Positions 23,895 to 35,746 of a stretch of 64,000 bases of DNA are shown here, one piece after another (positions within the stretch are counted from its first letter, which is position 1; each line of letters starts with the position of its first letter). Source of the DNA: Mycolicibacterium sediminis (GTDB taxonomy: Bacteria > Actinomycetota > Actinomycetes > Mycobacteriales > Mycobacteriaceae); assembly GCF_010731735.1 (NCBI RefSeq), contig NZ_AP022588.1:3844001-3908000 (forward strand). Reading direction: 5' to 3'. The notes under the pieces are model-generated. The model did not search any database. It worked only from the letters and a program-made list of their open reading frames with translations, and was not told the origin of the DNA. A program made the position numbers and the translations under genes.

Positions 23895-24394
23895 ACACGC
23901 CCACGCTGATCGCGTCGTTCGTCCTGGCCGCCGTGCTCGCGGTGCTCATCGCCTTCTTCATCCGGCAGATGATGCGAGGGTGGCTGCGCCGGGCGCAGCG
24001 TCAGGCCGAACTGATCGGCACGCTGCCTCCGATGCCGGACACCGTGGGCCCCGCGCTCATCCCCGCGACCCGCGGGCTCTACGTCGGCAGCACCCTCGCG
24101 CCCAGCTGGCAGGACCGGGTCGCGGTGGGCGATCTGGGTTTTCGGAGCAAGGCCGTCCTCACGCGCTACCCGGAGGGAATCATGCTGCAGCGCACGGGAG
24201 CCAGCCCGATCTGGATTCCCGACGAGTCCATCACCGCCATCCGCACCGAACGCGGCATCGCCGGCAAGGCCCTCACGCACGAGGGCGTCCTGGCCATCCG
24301 CTGGACACTGCCCTCGGGCACCGAGATCGACACCGGGTTCCGCAGCGACGACCGTCGCGAACTCGCCAACTGGGTACAGGAGGACGCGACATGA
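23891..24394 (+). CDS. Membrane-anchored PH-like protein of the pyr operon (Rv1382-like)
   Basis: A 167-residue protein with one N-terminal membrane helix (LIASFVLAAVLAVLIAFFI), a short basic linker (MMRGWLRRAQRQ) and a C-terminal domain with YPEGIMLQRTGASPIWIPDE and the beta-rich layout of bacterial PH-like domains. The same gene is found between pyrC and carA in other mycobacteria (Rv1382), yet no function is known. It overlaps pyrC by 4 bases (GTGA) and carA by 4 bases (ATGA). Strict retention inside a pyrimidine operon suggests a linked role, but this is only inference. Confidence 0.82.
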   Translation: MNTPTLIASFVLAAVLAVLIAFFIRQMMRGWLRRAQRQAELIGTLPPMPDTVGPALIPATRGLYVGSTLAPSWQDRVAVGDLGFRSKAVLTRYPEGIMLQRTGASPIWIPDESITAIRTERGIAGKALTHEGVLAIRWTLPSGTEIDTGFRSDDRRELANWVQEDAT

Positions 24395-25554
24395 GCGAGC
24401 AGCGAAGCGGATCGCGCATTGAACCGCGCGGCCCGAAGGCACTGCTGGTACTCGACGACGGCCGGGTCTTCACCGGCACCGCGTTCGGCGCCGTCGGCCA
24501 GACGCTCGGCGAGGCGGTCTTCTCCACCGGCATGTCCGGCTACCAGGAGACGCTGACCGATCCGAGCTACTACGGCCAGATCGTGGTGGCCACGGCGCCC
24601 CAGATCGGCAACACCGGCTGGAATCACGAGGACGCCGAGAGTCGCGGCGACAAGATCTGGGTGTCCGGTTACGCGGTGCGCGACCCCTCGCCGCGCGCGT
24701 CCAACTGGCGCGCCACCGGCACCCTCGACGACGAACTCGCCCGCCAGGGCATCGTCGGCATCGCCGGCATCGACACCCGCGCGGTGGTGCGCCACCTGCG
24801 TACGGTCGGGTCGATGAAGGCGGGCGTCTTCAGCGGGGACGCTGCCGACGCACCCGTCGACGAACTGCTCGAGCGGGTACGCAACCAGCCGTCGATGCTG
24901 GGCGCCGACCTCGCCGGGGCGGTCAGCACCGACGCCGCCTACGTCGTGGACCCCGTTGGTGGACACCGGCTCACCGTCGCGGCGCTCGACCTCGGCATCA
25001 AGACCAACACGCCGCGCAACTTCTCCGACCGGGGGATCCGCACCCACGTCCTGCCGTCCAGTGCGACGTTCGAGCAGATCGCCGAGATCACACCCGACGG
25101 GTTCTTCCTGTCCAACGGTCCGGGCGACCCGGCCACGGCCGACCACGTCGTCGCCGTCACCCAGGAGGTGCTGAACGCGGGCATCCCGCTGTTCGGGATC
25201 TGCTTCGGCAACCAGTTGCTCGGCCGCGCATTGGGCCGCTCGACGTACAAGATGACGTTCGGCCACCGCGGCATCAACATCCCCGTGATGGACCACCTCA
25301 CCGGACGCGTCGCCGTCACCGCACAGAACCACGGGTTCGCGCTCGAGGGCGAGGCCGGCGAGGAGTTCGACACGCCGTTCGGCCGCGCGGTGGTGAGCCA
25401 CACCTGCGCCAACGACGGTGTGGTGGAGGGCATTCGGCTGCTCGACGGACGTGCGTTCTCGGTGCAGTACCACCCGGAGGCGGCCGCCGGGCCGCACGAC
25501 GCGAACTACCTGTTCGACGACTTCGTCGAACTCATGGCAGGGGAGAAGAGCTAG
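24391..25554 (+). CDS. carA: Carbamoyl-phosphate synthase small subunit
   Basis: A 387-residue glutaminase subunit that supplies ammonia to CarB. The N-terminal CarA domain starts at ALLVLDDGRVFTGTAFGA; the class I amidotransferase domain has the nucleophile Cys in GICFGNQLLGRALG and the partner His/Glu in VQYHPEAAAGPHD. About 14 residues before the homology (SEQRSGSRIEPRG) come from sequence resembling the dispersed element seen at nusB and coaBC. ATG 24391 overlaps the preceding stop, and its TAG is followed directly by the carB ATG. Confidence 0.96.
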   Translation: MSEQRSGSRIEPRGPKALLVLDDGRVFTGTAFGAVGQTLGEAVFSTGMSGYQETLTDPSYYGQIVVATAPQIGNTGWNHEDAESRGDKIWVSGYAVRDPSPRASNWRATGTLDDELARQGIVGIAGIDTRAVVRHLRTVGSMKAGVFSGDAADAPVDELLERVRNQPSMLGADLAGAVSTDAAYVVDPVGGHRLTVAALDLGIKTNTPRNFSDRGIRTHVLPSSATFEQIAEITPDGFFLSNGPGDPATADHVVAVTQEVLNAGIPLFGICFGNQLLGRALGRSTYKMTFGHRGINIPVMDHLTGRVAVTAQNHGFALEGEAGEEFDTPFGRAVVSHTCANDGVVEGIRLLDGRAFSVQYHPEAAAGPHDANYLFDDFVELMAGEKS

Positions 25555-28895
<3,341 letters not shown>

Positions 28896-28899
<4 letters not shown>

Positions 28900-29711
28900 C
28901 GGCGTTCGGGACGCGGTTGGCCGCGGCGACCGCGGCGAGGGGGCCGCTGTGCCTCGGCATCGACCCGCATCCCGAGCTGCTCGCGGCGTGGGGGCTGACC
29001 GCCGACGCCCGCGGGCTGCGCGCGTTCAGCCAGGCGTGCATCGAGGCGTTCGCGGGCTTCGCCGTCGTCAAGCCGCAGGTCGCCTTCTTCGAGGCCTACG
29101 GCGCCGCGGGCTTCCTGGTGCTCGAGGAGACCATGGCCGCGCTGCGCCGCGACGGCGTGCTGGTGCTCGCCGACGCCAAGCGCGGCGACATCGGCACCAC
29201 GATGGCCGCCTACGCGGCGGCCTGGGCCGGTGAGTCACCGCTGGCCTGCGATGCCGTCACCGCGTCGCCCTATCTCGGCTTCGGGTCACTGCGGCCGCTC
29301 CTCGACACCGCCGAGGCGAACGACCGCGGCGTCTTCGTGCTCGCCGCGACGTCCAACCCGGAGGGCGCGGAGGTGCAGCGCGCAGTGGAGGGCGGACGCA
29401 CGGTGGCGCAGACCATCGTCGATCACGCCGGCGCGGAGAACGCGCGCACCGGCACGGGGTCCGTCGGCGTGGTGGTGGGCGCGACGCTGGCCGACGTCCC
29501 CGATCTGAGCGATCTCGGCGGACCCGTCCTGATCCCCGGGGTCGGTGCGCAGGGCGGGCGGCCCGAGTCGCTGGCACACCTCGGCGGAGCGGCCGCGGGA
29601 ACGCTGCTGCCCGCCGTCTCGCGTGAGGTGCTCCGCGCGGGCCCCGACGTCGCCGCCCTGCGCACCGCCGGTGAGCGGATGCGTGACGCGGTGGCCTACC
29701 TGCGCCCCTGA
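28896..29711 (+). CDS. pyrF: Orotidine 5'-phosphate decarboxylase (type 2)
   Basis: A 271-residue OMP decarboxylase of the longer type 2 family that makes UMP. The catalytic signature DAKRGDIGTTM contains the Lys and Asp residues of the active site; LCLGIDPHPELL and FAVVKPQVAFFEAYG are typical of the family. GTG 28896 overlaps the carB stop (GTGA). It closes the pyr operon, which lacks pyrD and pyrE here. The stop is 13 bases from the end of the convergent small secreted protein gene. Confidence 0.95.
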
Positions 29712-29724
29712 CGGACGGGATTCG

Positions 29725-30024
29725 TCACAGCGGGATCCAGGTGCCGAGGAACCAGAAACCCCAGCCTGCGCCGTTGCCCGCCTGCATGGGGGTGACCTGC
29801 TGGCCGTTCCAGTTGAACGGCTGATGGTCCCGACGGCCCTGATCGGGGCCGCGGTTCTGCCAACCGGCGGGGGCGCGGTTGGGACCCTGGTCCTGGCAGG
29901 TCGGGGCGCCCGGCGCGTTGCACGGCCTGCCCGGATCGGCCGACGCCGATCCGGCGCCGAGGAGGGCGCCGAGGCCGACTCCGAGTGCGATCGTCGATGC
30001 GCCCAGCGCTCGCGTGAAGGTCAT
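29725..30024 (-). CDS. Small secreted Gly/Pro/Gln-rich protein
   Basis: A 99-residue hypothetical protein with a clear Sec signal peptide: TFTRALGASTIALGVGLGA, then LLGAGSASADPG with a likely AxA cleavage site before DPG, the mycobacterial pattern. The mature chain of about 65 residues is rich in Gly, Pro, Asn and Gln, has two cysteines close together (CNAPGAPTC) and a Trp-rich C-terminus (GWGFWFLGTWIPL). This layout resembles other small secreted mycobacterial proteins of unknown function. ATG 30024 is the only start giving the signal peptide. Convergent with pyrF. Confidence 0.75.
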   Translation of the reverse strand: MTFTRALGASTIALGVGLGALLGAGSASADPGRPCNAPGAPTCQDQGPNRAPAGWQNRGPDQGRRDHQPFNWNGQQVTPMQAGNGAGWGFWFLGTWIPL

Positions 30025-30046
30025 GTCCTGGTCTCCATCTACTTCG

Positions 30047-30081
30047 GTGCGGCGCGAATTCGCCGCACGTCCGAGACGCTA
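30047..30081 (-). promoter_or_regulatory. -10 element and inverted repeat in the leader of the small secreted protein gene
   Basis: On the minus strand TAGCGT (30081-30076) fits a -10 hexamer. The leader then holds a perfect 8-base inverted repeat, GTGCGGCG (30047-30054) and CGCCGCAC (30061-30068), flanking CGAATT. It lies 23 bases before the ATG and could be an RNA hairpin or a dimeric protein-binding site; I do not recognise the binder. Confidence 0.4.
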
Positions 30082-30604
30082 GGAACGGCTCGTGGGAGAT
30101 CCCCGTGGACGGGTTAGGCGGCAGCTGTGCGTCCGGTCTCGGGTCGGTCACCATCGAACGTCGCGGCGATCGCGACGGTGGTGCAGAACTCGGTGAGATG
30201 GGCGCGAGTTCTGCGTAGACGTCGTCGGGCCACCTCGTGCACGACGTTGGTGCAGATCTCGACGGAAGTGCGCGCGACCCGCCACGAGTGGTCGACGTGA
30301 CCGGAGTAACGGCTGTTACGGACGTGGCGTTGGGCCGTGTCCGATCAAGGTCACGACACGCCCGACACGCGGTGACCAGCGAGAATTCTGAAAAGCGAGG
30401 TCGTGGGGACTCGCGTCGGCCGCGCCGGCGAACTCGCCGATCGACGCGATTGCCGGGCGGATCCTCGAAAACCCCAGATGAACAGGCATGTCGGCGGTTA
30501 GTGGGGGATGGGCACCGCGACGCCCGCGCTGCTCGCAATGACCCCACGTCGCCCGCTCGCGCGTTACACGCTGGAAAAACGGCTCCCCGAAGCGGGGGTG
30601 GGGT
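30082..30604. other. Gene-free stretch upstream of mihF
   Basis: About 520 bases with no ORF that looks coding: the open frames here have no homology, no suitable RBS and skewed composition. A 14-base inverted repeat GTAAC-N4-GTTAC is at 30306-30319. A GC hairpin, CCCC-GAAGC-GGGG, is at 30585-30597. In M. tuberculosis a PE/PPE gene pair sits between pyrF and mihF; none is found here. The region must hold the mihF promoter or distal regulatory sites, but no -35/-10 pair stands out. Confidence 0.5.
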
Positions 30605-30614
30605 TAGCTTTCGT

Positions 30615-30658
30615 CAGCCAGCGTGGGTACGGTCGTCCACGCTGGCTGGTTCTACCAG
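30615..30658 (+). promoter_or_regulatory. Strong leader hairpin with alternative stem upstream of mihF
   Basis: A perfect 12-base inverted repeat, CAGCCAGCGTGG (30615-30626) and CCACGCTGGCTG (30637-30648), with a 10-base loop, ends 49 bases before the mihF GTG. A second stem, CTGGT (30646-30650) with ACCAG (30654-30658), shares bases with the 3' arm, so the two structures are mutually exclusive. A TAGCTT hexamer at 30605-30610 could be a -10, which would place the hairpin at the very 5' end of the mRNA. There is no U-run, so a simple terminator is unlikely. Confidence 0.6.
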
Positions 30659-30697
30659 TCAAGACACAACATTTGACGGCAAGAGACGGAGGAAACC

Positions 30698-31021
30698 GTG
30701 GCCCTTCCCCAGTTGACCGACGAGCAGCGCGCGGCAGCGTTGGAGAAGGCTGCTGCCGCACGTCGAGCACGAGCTGAGCTCAAAGATCGGCTCAAGCGCG
30801 GCGGCACCAACCTCAAGCAGGTCCTCAAGGACGCCGAGTCCGACGAGGTCTTGGGCAAGATGAAGGTCTCCGCACTTCTGGAGGCTCTGCCCAAGGTCGG
30901 CAAGGTCAAGGCGCAGGAGATCATGACCGAACTGGAGATCGCACCGACCCGCCGCCTGCGCGGCCTCGGCGATCGCCAGCGCAAGGCCCTCCTGGAGAAG
31001 TTCGACTTCACCAGCGACTAG
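30698..31021 (+). CDS. mihF: Mycobacterial integration host factor
   Basis: A 107-residue, basic, helical nucleoid-associated protein. ALPQLTDEQRAAALEKAAAA and the DNA-binding helix-two-turn-helix region PKVGKVKAQEIMTELEIAPT are characteristic of actinobacterial IHF, which is unrelated to the alpha/beta IHF of E. coli. It compacts DNA and is needed for mycobacteriophage L5 integration. GTG 30698 has GGAGG 7 bases upstream. The gene follows a leader with a strong hairpin and precedes gmk by 36 bases, a conserved arrangement. Confidence 0.96.
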   Translation: MALPQLTDEQRAAALEKAAAARRARAELKDRLKRGGTNLKQVLKDAESDEVLGKMKVSALLEALPKVGKVKAQEIMTELEIAPTRRLRGLGDRQRKALLEKFDFTSD

Positions 31022-31057
31022 GTACTACGTGTTCGTCGGCCGAGGGGCCGGACGGCC

Positions 31058-31612
31058 ATGACACACGTCGTGGTGCTGTCCGGTCCCTCTGCTGTCGGCA
31101 AGTCCAGCGTCGTGCGATGTCTGCGCGAACGGCTTCCCGATTTGCACTTCAGCGTCTCCGCCACGACCAGGGCCCCGCGCCCCGGCGAGGTGGACGGCGT
31201 CGACTACGCGTTCGTCACCGCCGACCGGTTCCAGCAGCTGATCGACGATGGCGCCCTCCTCGAGTGGGCGGACATCCACGGCGGGCTGCACCGGTCGGGC
31301 ACGCCGGCGGAGCCCGTGCGAGCCGCCGCCGCGGCAGGCCACCCCGTGCTGATCGAGGTCGACCTCGCCGGCGCCAGGGCGGTCAAGGCCGCGATGCCCG
31401 AGGCGATCTCGGTGTTCCTCGCGCCGCCGGACTGGCAGTCGCTCGAGCAGCGTCTCACCGGCCGGGGGACCGAGAGCGCGGAGGTCATGGCGCGCCGACT
31501 GGCCACCGCGCGGACCGAACTCGCAGCCCAGGACAGCTTCGACACGGTGGTCGTCAACGCACAATTGGAGTCCGCGTGCGCTGAATTGGTATCCTTGCTG
31601 GTGGGCCGTTGA
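31058..31612 (+). CDS. gmk: Guanylate kinase
   Basis: A 184-residue kinase that converts GMP to GDP. The P-loop GPSAVGKSS is at residues 9-17, the GMP-binding segment SATTRAPRPGEVDGVDY follows, and the lid region contains LTGRGTESAEVMARRL. The chain is somewhat shorter at the N-terminus than the M. tuberculosis protein, but all catalytic parts are present. ATG 31058 lies 36 bases after mihF. It stands with rpoZ and coaBC in the order widely conserved in bacteria. Confidence 0.95.
   Translation: MTHVVVLSGPSAVGKSSVVRCLRERLPDLHFSVSATTRAPRPGEVDGVDYAFVTADRFQQLIDDGALLEWADIHGGLHRSGTPAEPVRAAAAAGHPVLIEVDLAGARAVKAAMPEAISVFLAPPDWQSLEQRLTGRGTESAEVMARRLATARTELAAQDSFDTVVVNAQLESACAELVSLLVGR
31565..31595 (+). 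promoter_or_regulatory. Candidate rpoZ promoter inside the end of gmk
   Basis: TTGGAG (31565-31570) and TATCCT (31590-31595) resemble -35 and -10 elements with a 19-base spacer, slightly long. The predicted start near 31603 would give an rpoZ leader of about 85 bases. Weak evidence. Confidence 0.3.
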
Positions 31613-31688
31613 CGGTCCGGGTCCAAAAGGTGCCCGGAACTGCCAACCGAACACCCAGCCCAACGCAAAGACTTCAGGAGAATCCTTC

Positions 31689-31985
31689 GTGAGCACCCCT
31701 GTCGAGAGCCTCGACTCCGACGCCGCCAACTCGTACGACACGCCGCTGGGCATCACCAACCCGCCCATCGACGAGCTGCTGAGCCGCGCCTCCAGCAAGT
31801 ACGCGCTGGTGATCTACGCGGCGAAGCGCGCTCGGCAGATCAACGACTACTACAACCAGCTCGGTGACGGCATCCTCGAGTACGTCGGACCGCTCGTCGA
31901 GCCCGGTCTGCAGGAGAAGCCGCTGTCGATCGCCATGCGCGAGATCCACGCCGACCTCCTCGAACACACCGAGGGCGGCGAGTAG
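31689..31985 (+). CDS. rpoZ: RNA polymerase omega subunit
   Basis: A 98-residue omega subunit that stabilises the beta-prime subunit. The core ITNPPIDELLSRASSKYALVIYAAKRARQIN is the conserved omega signature; the C-terminus extends to EHTEGGE. The GTG at 31689 is preceded by AGGAGAA at about 8 bases. A 76-base gap separates it from gmk and contains no strong terminator. It is 17-50 bases from coaBC depending on that gene's start. Confidence 0.95.
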   Translation: MSTPVESLDSDAANSYDTPLGITNPPIDELLSRASSKYALVIYAAKRARQINDYYNQLGDGILEYVGPLVEPGLQEKPLSIAMREIHADLLEHTEGGE

Positions 31986-32004
31986 CGGTCACCGGCGCGG
32001 TCGT

Positions 32005-32029
32005 GGGTGAACGAAGCGACGGGCGATCG
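32005..32029 (+). repeat. 25-bp dispersed element between rpoZ and coaBC (copy 2)
   Basis: Core GAACGAAGCGACGGG; matches 18146-18170 at 23 of 25 bases. It lies between the two possible coaBC starts and, if translated, would encode GERSDGRS, as in NusB. Confidence 0.6.
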
Positions 32030-32035
32030 GCGACG

Positions 32036-33295
32036 GTGACCGAGCGCAAGCGGGTCATCGTCGGGGTCGCAGGCGGCATCGCCGCGTACAAGGCGTGCAC
32101 CCTCGTCCGGCAGCTCTCCGAGGCAGGCCACTCGGTCCGCGTCGTCCCCACCGAGTCGGCGTTGAACTTCGTCGGCGCCGCCACCTTCGAGGCGCTGTCA
32201 GGCCATCCGGTGCAGACCACGGTCTTCCAGCACGTCGACGAGGTGCTACACGTGCGCATCGGCCAGGAGGCCGACCTCGTCGTCGTCGCACCCGCCACGG
32301 CGGACCTGCTCGCGCGCGCCGCGGCGGGCCGGGCGGACGACCTGCTCACCGCCACGCTGCTCACGGCGCGCTGTCCGGTGCTCTTCGCGCCGGCCATGCA
32401 CACCGAGATGTGGCATCACCCCGCGACCGTCGAGAACGTGGCGACGCTGCGCCGCCGCGGCGCGATCGTGCTCGAACCGGCCTCCGGGCGGCTCACCGGC
32501 GCCGACAGCGGTGCGGGCCGCCTCCCCGAGGCCGAGGAGATCAGCACCCTGGCCAATCTCCTGCTCGACCGTTCCGACGCGCTGCCGCACGACCTGACCG
32601 GGGTCAACGTGCTCGTCACCGCCGGCGGCACCCGTGAGCAGATCGACCCGGTGCGGTTCATCGGCAACCGGAGTTCCGGCAAGCAGGGCTACGCCGTCGC
32701 GCGGGTCGCCGCGCAACGCGGCGCCAACGTCACGCTCATCGCGGGCCACACCGTCGGCCTGATCGACCCGGCGGGCGTGGACGTCGTCCACATCGGCTCC
32801 GCCGACCAGCTGCACGACGCAGTGACCAAGCACGCACCCGAGGCGCACGTCCTCGTGATGGCGGCCGCCGTCGCCGACTTCCGGCCCTCCCACGTCGCGA
32901 CCAGCAAGATCAAGAAGTCCCACGAACCGGGGCACACGACCGACGCGCCCGCCATCGAACTGACCCGGACCGACGACGTCCTCGCGGCCGCCGTGCGGGC
33001 ACGGTCGGACGGTCAGCTGCCCAACATGCAGGCCATCGTCGGCTTCGCCGCCGAGACCGGCGACGCGAACGGCGACGTGCTGTTCCATGCGCGGGCAAAG
33101 CTTCAGCGCAAAGGATGCGATCTCCTGGTCGTCAATGCCGTCGGCGAGGGCCGCGCGTTCGAGGTCGACGACAACGACGGATGGCTGCTCGGCGCCGACG
33201 GCAACGAGGTCGCACTGGAGCACGGTTCGAAAACCCTCATGGCCAGCCGTATCGTGGACGCGATCGGGGCCTTCCTCCAGCGCCGTGACGGATGA
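32036..33295 (+). CDS. coaBC: Bifunctional phosphopantothenoylcysteine decarboxylase / phosphopantothenate-cysteine ligase
   Basis: A fused CoaBC that carries out two steps of coenzyme A synthesis. The N-terminal flavoprotein half has RVIVGVAGGIAAYKACTLVR, the PAMHTEMW motif (PAMNxxMW in most members) and PASGRLTGADSGAGRLPE. The ligase half begins at VNVLVTAGGTREQIDPVRFI and contains NRSSGKQGYAVARVAAQRGA. I prefer GTG 32036 (TERKRVIVGV), which agrees with M. tuberculosis; GTG 32003 would add 11 residues encoded by the dispersed element. It also supports the old name dfp. metK follows after 114 bases. Confidence 0.94.
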   Translation: MTERKRVIVGVAGGIAAYKACTLVRQLSEAGHSVRVVPTESALNFVGAATFEALSGHPVQTTVFQHVDEVLHVRIGQEADLVVVAPATADLLARAAAGRADDLLTATLLTARCPVLFAPAMHTEMWHHPATVENVATLRRRGAIVLEPASGRLTGADSGAGRLPEAEEISTLANLLLDRSDALPHDLTGVNVLVTAGGTREQIDPVRFIGNRSSGKQGYAVARVAAQRGANVTLIAGHTVGLIDPAGVDVVHIGSADQLHDAVTKHAPEAHVLVMAAAVADFRPSHVATSKIKKSHEPGHTTDAPAIELTRTDDVLAAAVRARSDGQLPNMQAIVGFAAETGDANGDVLFHARAKLQRKGCDLLVVNAVGEGRAFEVDDNDGWLLGADGNEVALEHGSKTLMASRIVDAIGAFLQRRDG

Positions 33296-33409
33296 CTGAC
33301 ACCACCCGACGCGATGCGCACAAGGGTTGCGCTACGTAGTGCAGAGCGTTTTGCTGCACCGGGAACCACCACAGATTCGCAAGAACAAGCAATTGAAAGG
33401 GACTTAACC

Positions 33410-34618
<1,209 letters not shown>

Positions 34619-34640
34619 CACCTGTCGGCGAGCAGACGTC

Positions 34641-34673
34641 AACTCCCCTGTTTCCCCGCGGAGCAGGGGAGTT
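34641..34673 (+). terminator. metK hairpin terminator
   Basis: A perfect 10-base inverted repeat, AACTCCCCTG (34641-34650) and CAGGGGAGTT (34664-34673), with a 13-base loop, 23 bases after the metK stop. There is no U-tract, as usual in mycobacteria. It separates the housekeeping unit from the accessory acetamidase-SDR genes. Confidence 0.75.
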
Positions 34674-34717
34674 CGCGTCTTGTCGCGGGGATGCGCGCCA
34701 TCCAGCAGGATGGACGG

Positions 34718-35734
34718 ATGGACCACGTGACGTTCGTACCGACGGTCGACCAGATGAACTACACGTTCGGCGGGGCCGATCCGGTGATGCGCATCAAGCC
34801 CGGGACGGCGCTGACGCTGTGGACCGAGGACGCCTACGGCGGGCGGATCAGGAGCCGCGACGACGTGGCGACCACCTCGCTCGACACCGAGGACCTCAAC
34901 CCGCAGACCGGCCCGTTCTGGATCGAGGGTGCCCAGCCCGGTGACACGCTCGCCGTGCACCTCGTCGACCTCACACCGTCCCGCACGTGGGGCGCGTCGA
35001 CACTGATCCCGTTCTTCGGCGGTCTCACCAGCATCCCGGCCAGCCCCACGCTGCAGGACCCGCTGCCCGAGCGCACGTACATCTACGACTACGACGCCGG
35101 CACCCACACGGTCGGTTTCTCCGCCCACGCCAGCGACTTCGAGCTGCGGCTGCCGGCCAACCCGATGCTCGGCACCGTCGGCGTTGCGCCCGCCCACCGC
35201 GAGGTCCGCACGTCGCTGGTGCCGGACTACTTCGGCGGCAACATGGACACTCCCGAGATGGCCGCGGGCGCAACGTGTTTCCTGCGCGTCAACGTCGAGG
35301 GCGCACTCTTCTCGCTCGGTGACGGACACTACCGGCAGGGTGAGGGCGAGTCGTGCGGCACCGCGGTGGAGGGTGCCATGAACGTCACGGCGATCGTCGA
35401 CCTGGTGAAGGGCGGTGCGGGGCCGGCCTGGCCGCGTATCGAGTCCGACACGCACCTGATGTGCATCGGGTCGGGCCGACCGCTGGAGGAGGCGTGGCGC
35501 GCCGGCCAGGTGGAGATGATCGACTGGCTGGGCGAGCTGTACGGACTCGACCGCCTCGACGCCTACCAGTTGCTCAGCCAGATCTCGGAGGTGCCGATCG
35601 CGAACGTGGTCGACACCAACTACAGCGCCGTCACCAAGGTCGACAAGCGCCTGCTGCCCGCCGCATCGGCCTTCGGCGGCATGCACGACCGGATGCGCAG
35701 CGCCGCGCGTTCACTCGGCACCATCGGCTACTGA
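34718..35734 (+). CDS. Acetamidase/formamidase family protein
   Basis: A 338-residue protein of the FmdA/AmdA acetamidase-formamidase family, which hydrolyses short aliphatic amides. Recognisable blocks are GGADPVMRIKPGTALTLWTED, GAQPGDTLAVHLVDL, LPANPMLGTVGVAP and GGNMDTPEM, which form the metal-dependent active site of the family. I prefer ATG 34718 with GGACGG upstream; ATG 34691 would add nine residues. It is followed by an SDR gene after 12 bases, so the two are probably cotranscribed. Substrate cannot be read from the sequence. Confidence 0.88.
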   Translation: MDHVTFVPTVDQMNYTFGGADPVMRIKPGTALTLWTEDAYGGRIRSRDDVATTSLDTEDLNPQTGPFWIEGAQPGDTLAVHLVDLTPSRTWGASTLIPFFGGLTSIPASPTLQDPLPERTYIYDYDAGTHTVGFSAHASDFELRLPANPMLGTVGVAPAHREVRTSLVPDYFGGNMDTPEMAAGATCFLRVNVEGALFSLGDGHYRQGEGESCGTAVEGAMNVTAIVDLVKGGAGPAWPRIESDTHLMCIGSGRPLEEAWRAGQVEMIDWLGELYGLDRLDAYQLLSQISEVPIANVVDTNYSAVTKVDKRLLPAASAFGGMHDRMRSAARSLGTIGY

Positions 35735-35746
35735 CGAACGGACACC

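Noticed and set aside
29696..30547. A long minus-strand frame covering the small secreted protein region
   Set aside because: It is in a different frame from the secreted protein, which has a convincing signal peptide; the long frame has no homology.
30237..30716. A 159-codon plus-strand ORF upstream of mihF
   Set aside because: It is Arg/Ser-rich, lacks a ribosome binding site, runs through the mihF leader hairpin and overlaps the mihF start in another frame.
33296..33409. Possible SAM riboswitch before metK
   Set aside because: The gap is short and shows only a 6-base inverted repeat without any recognised SAM aptamer core.
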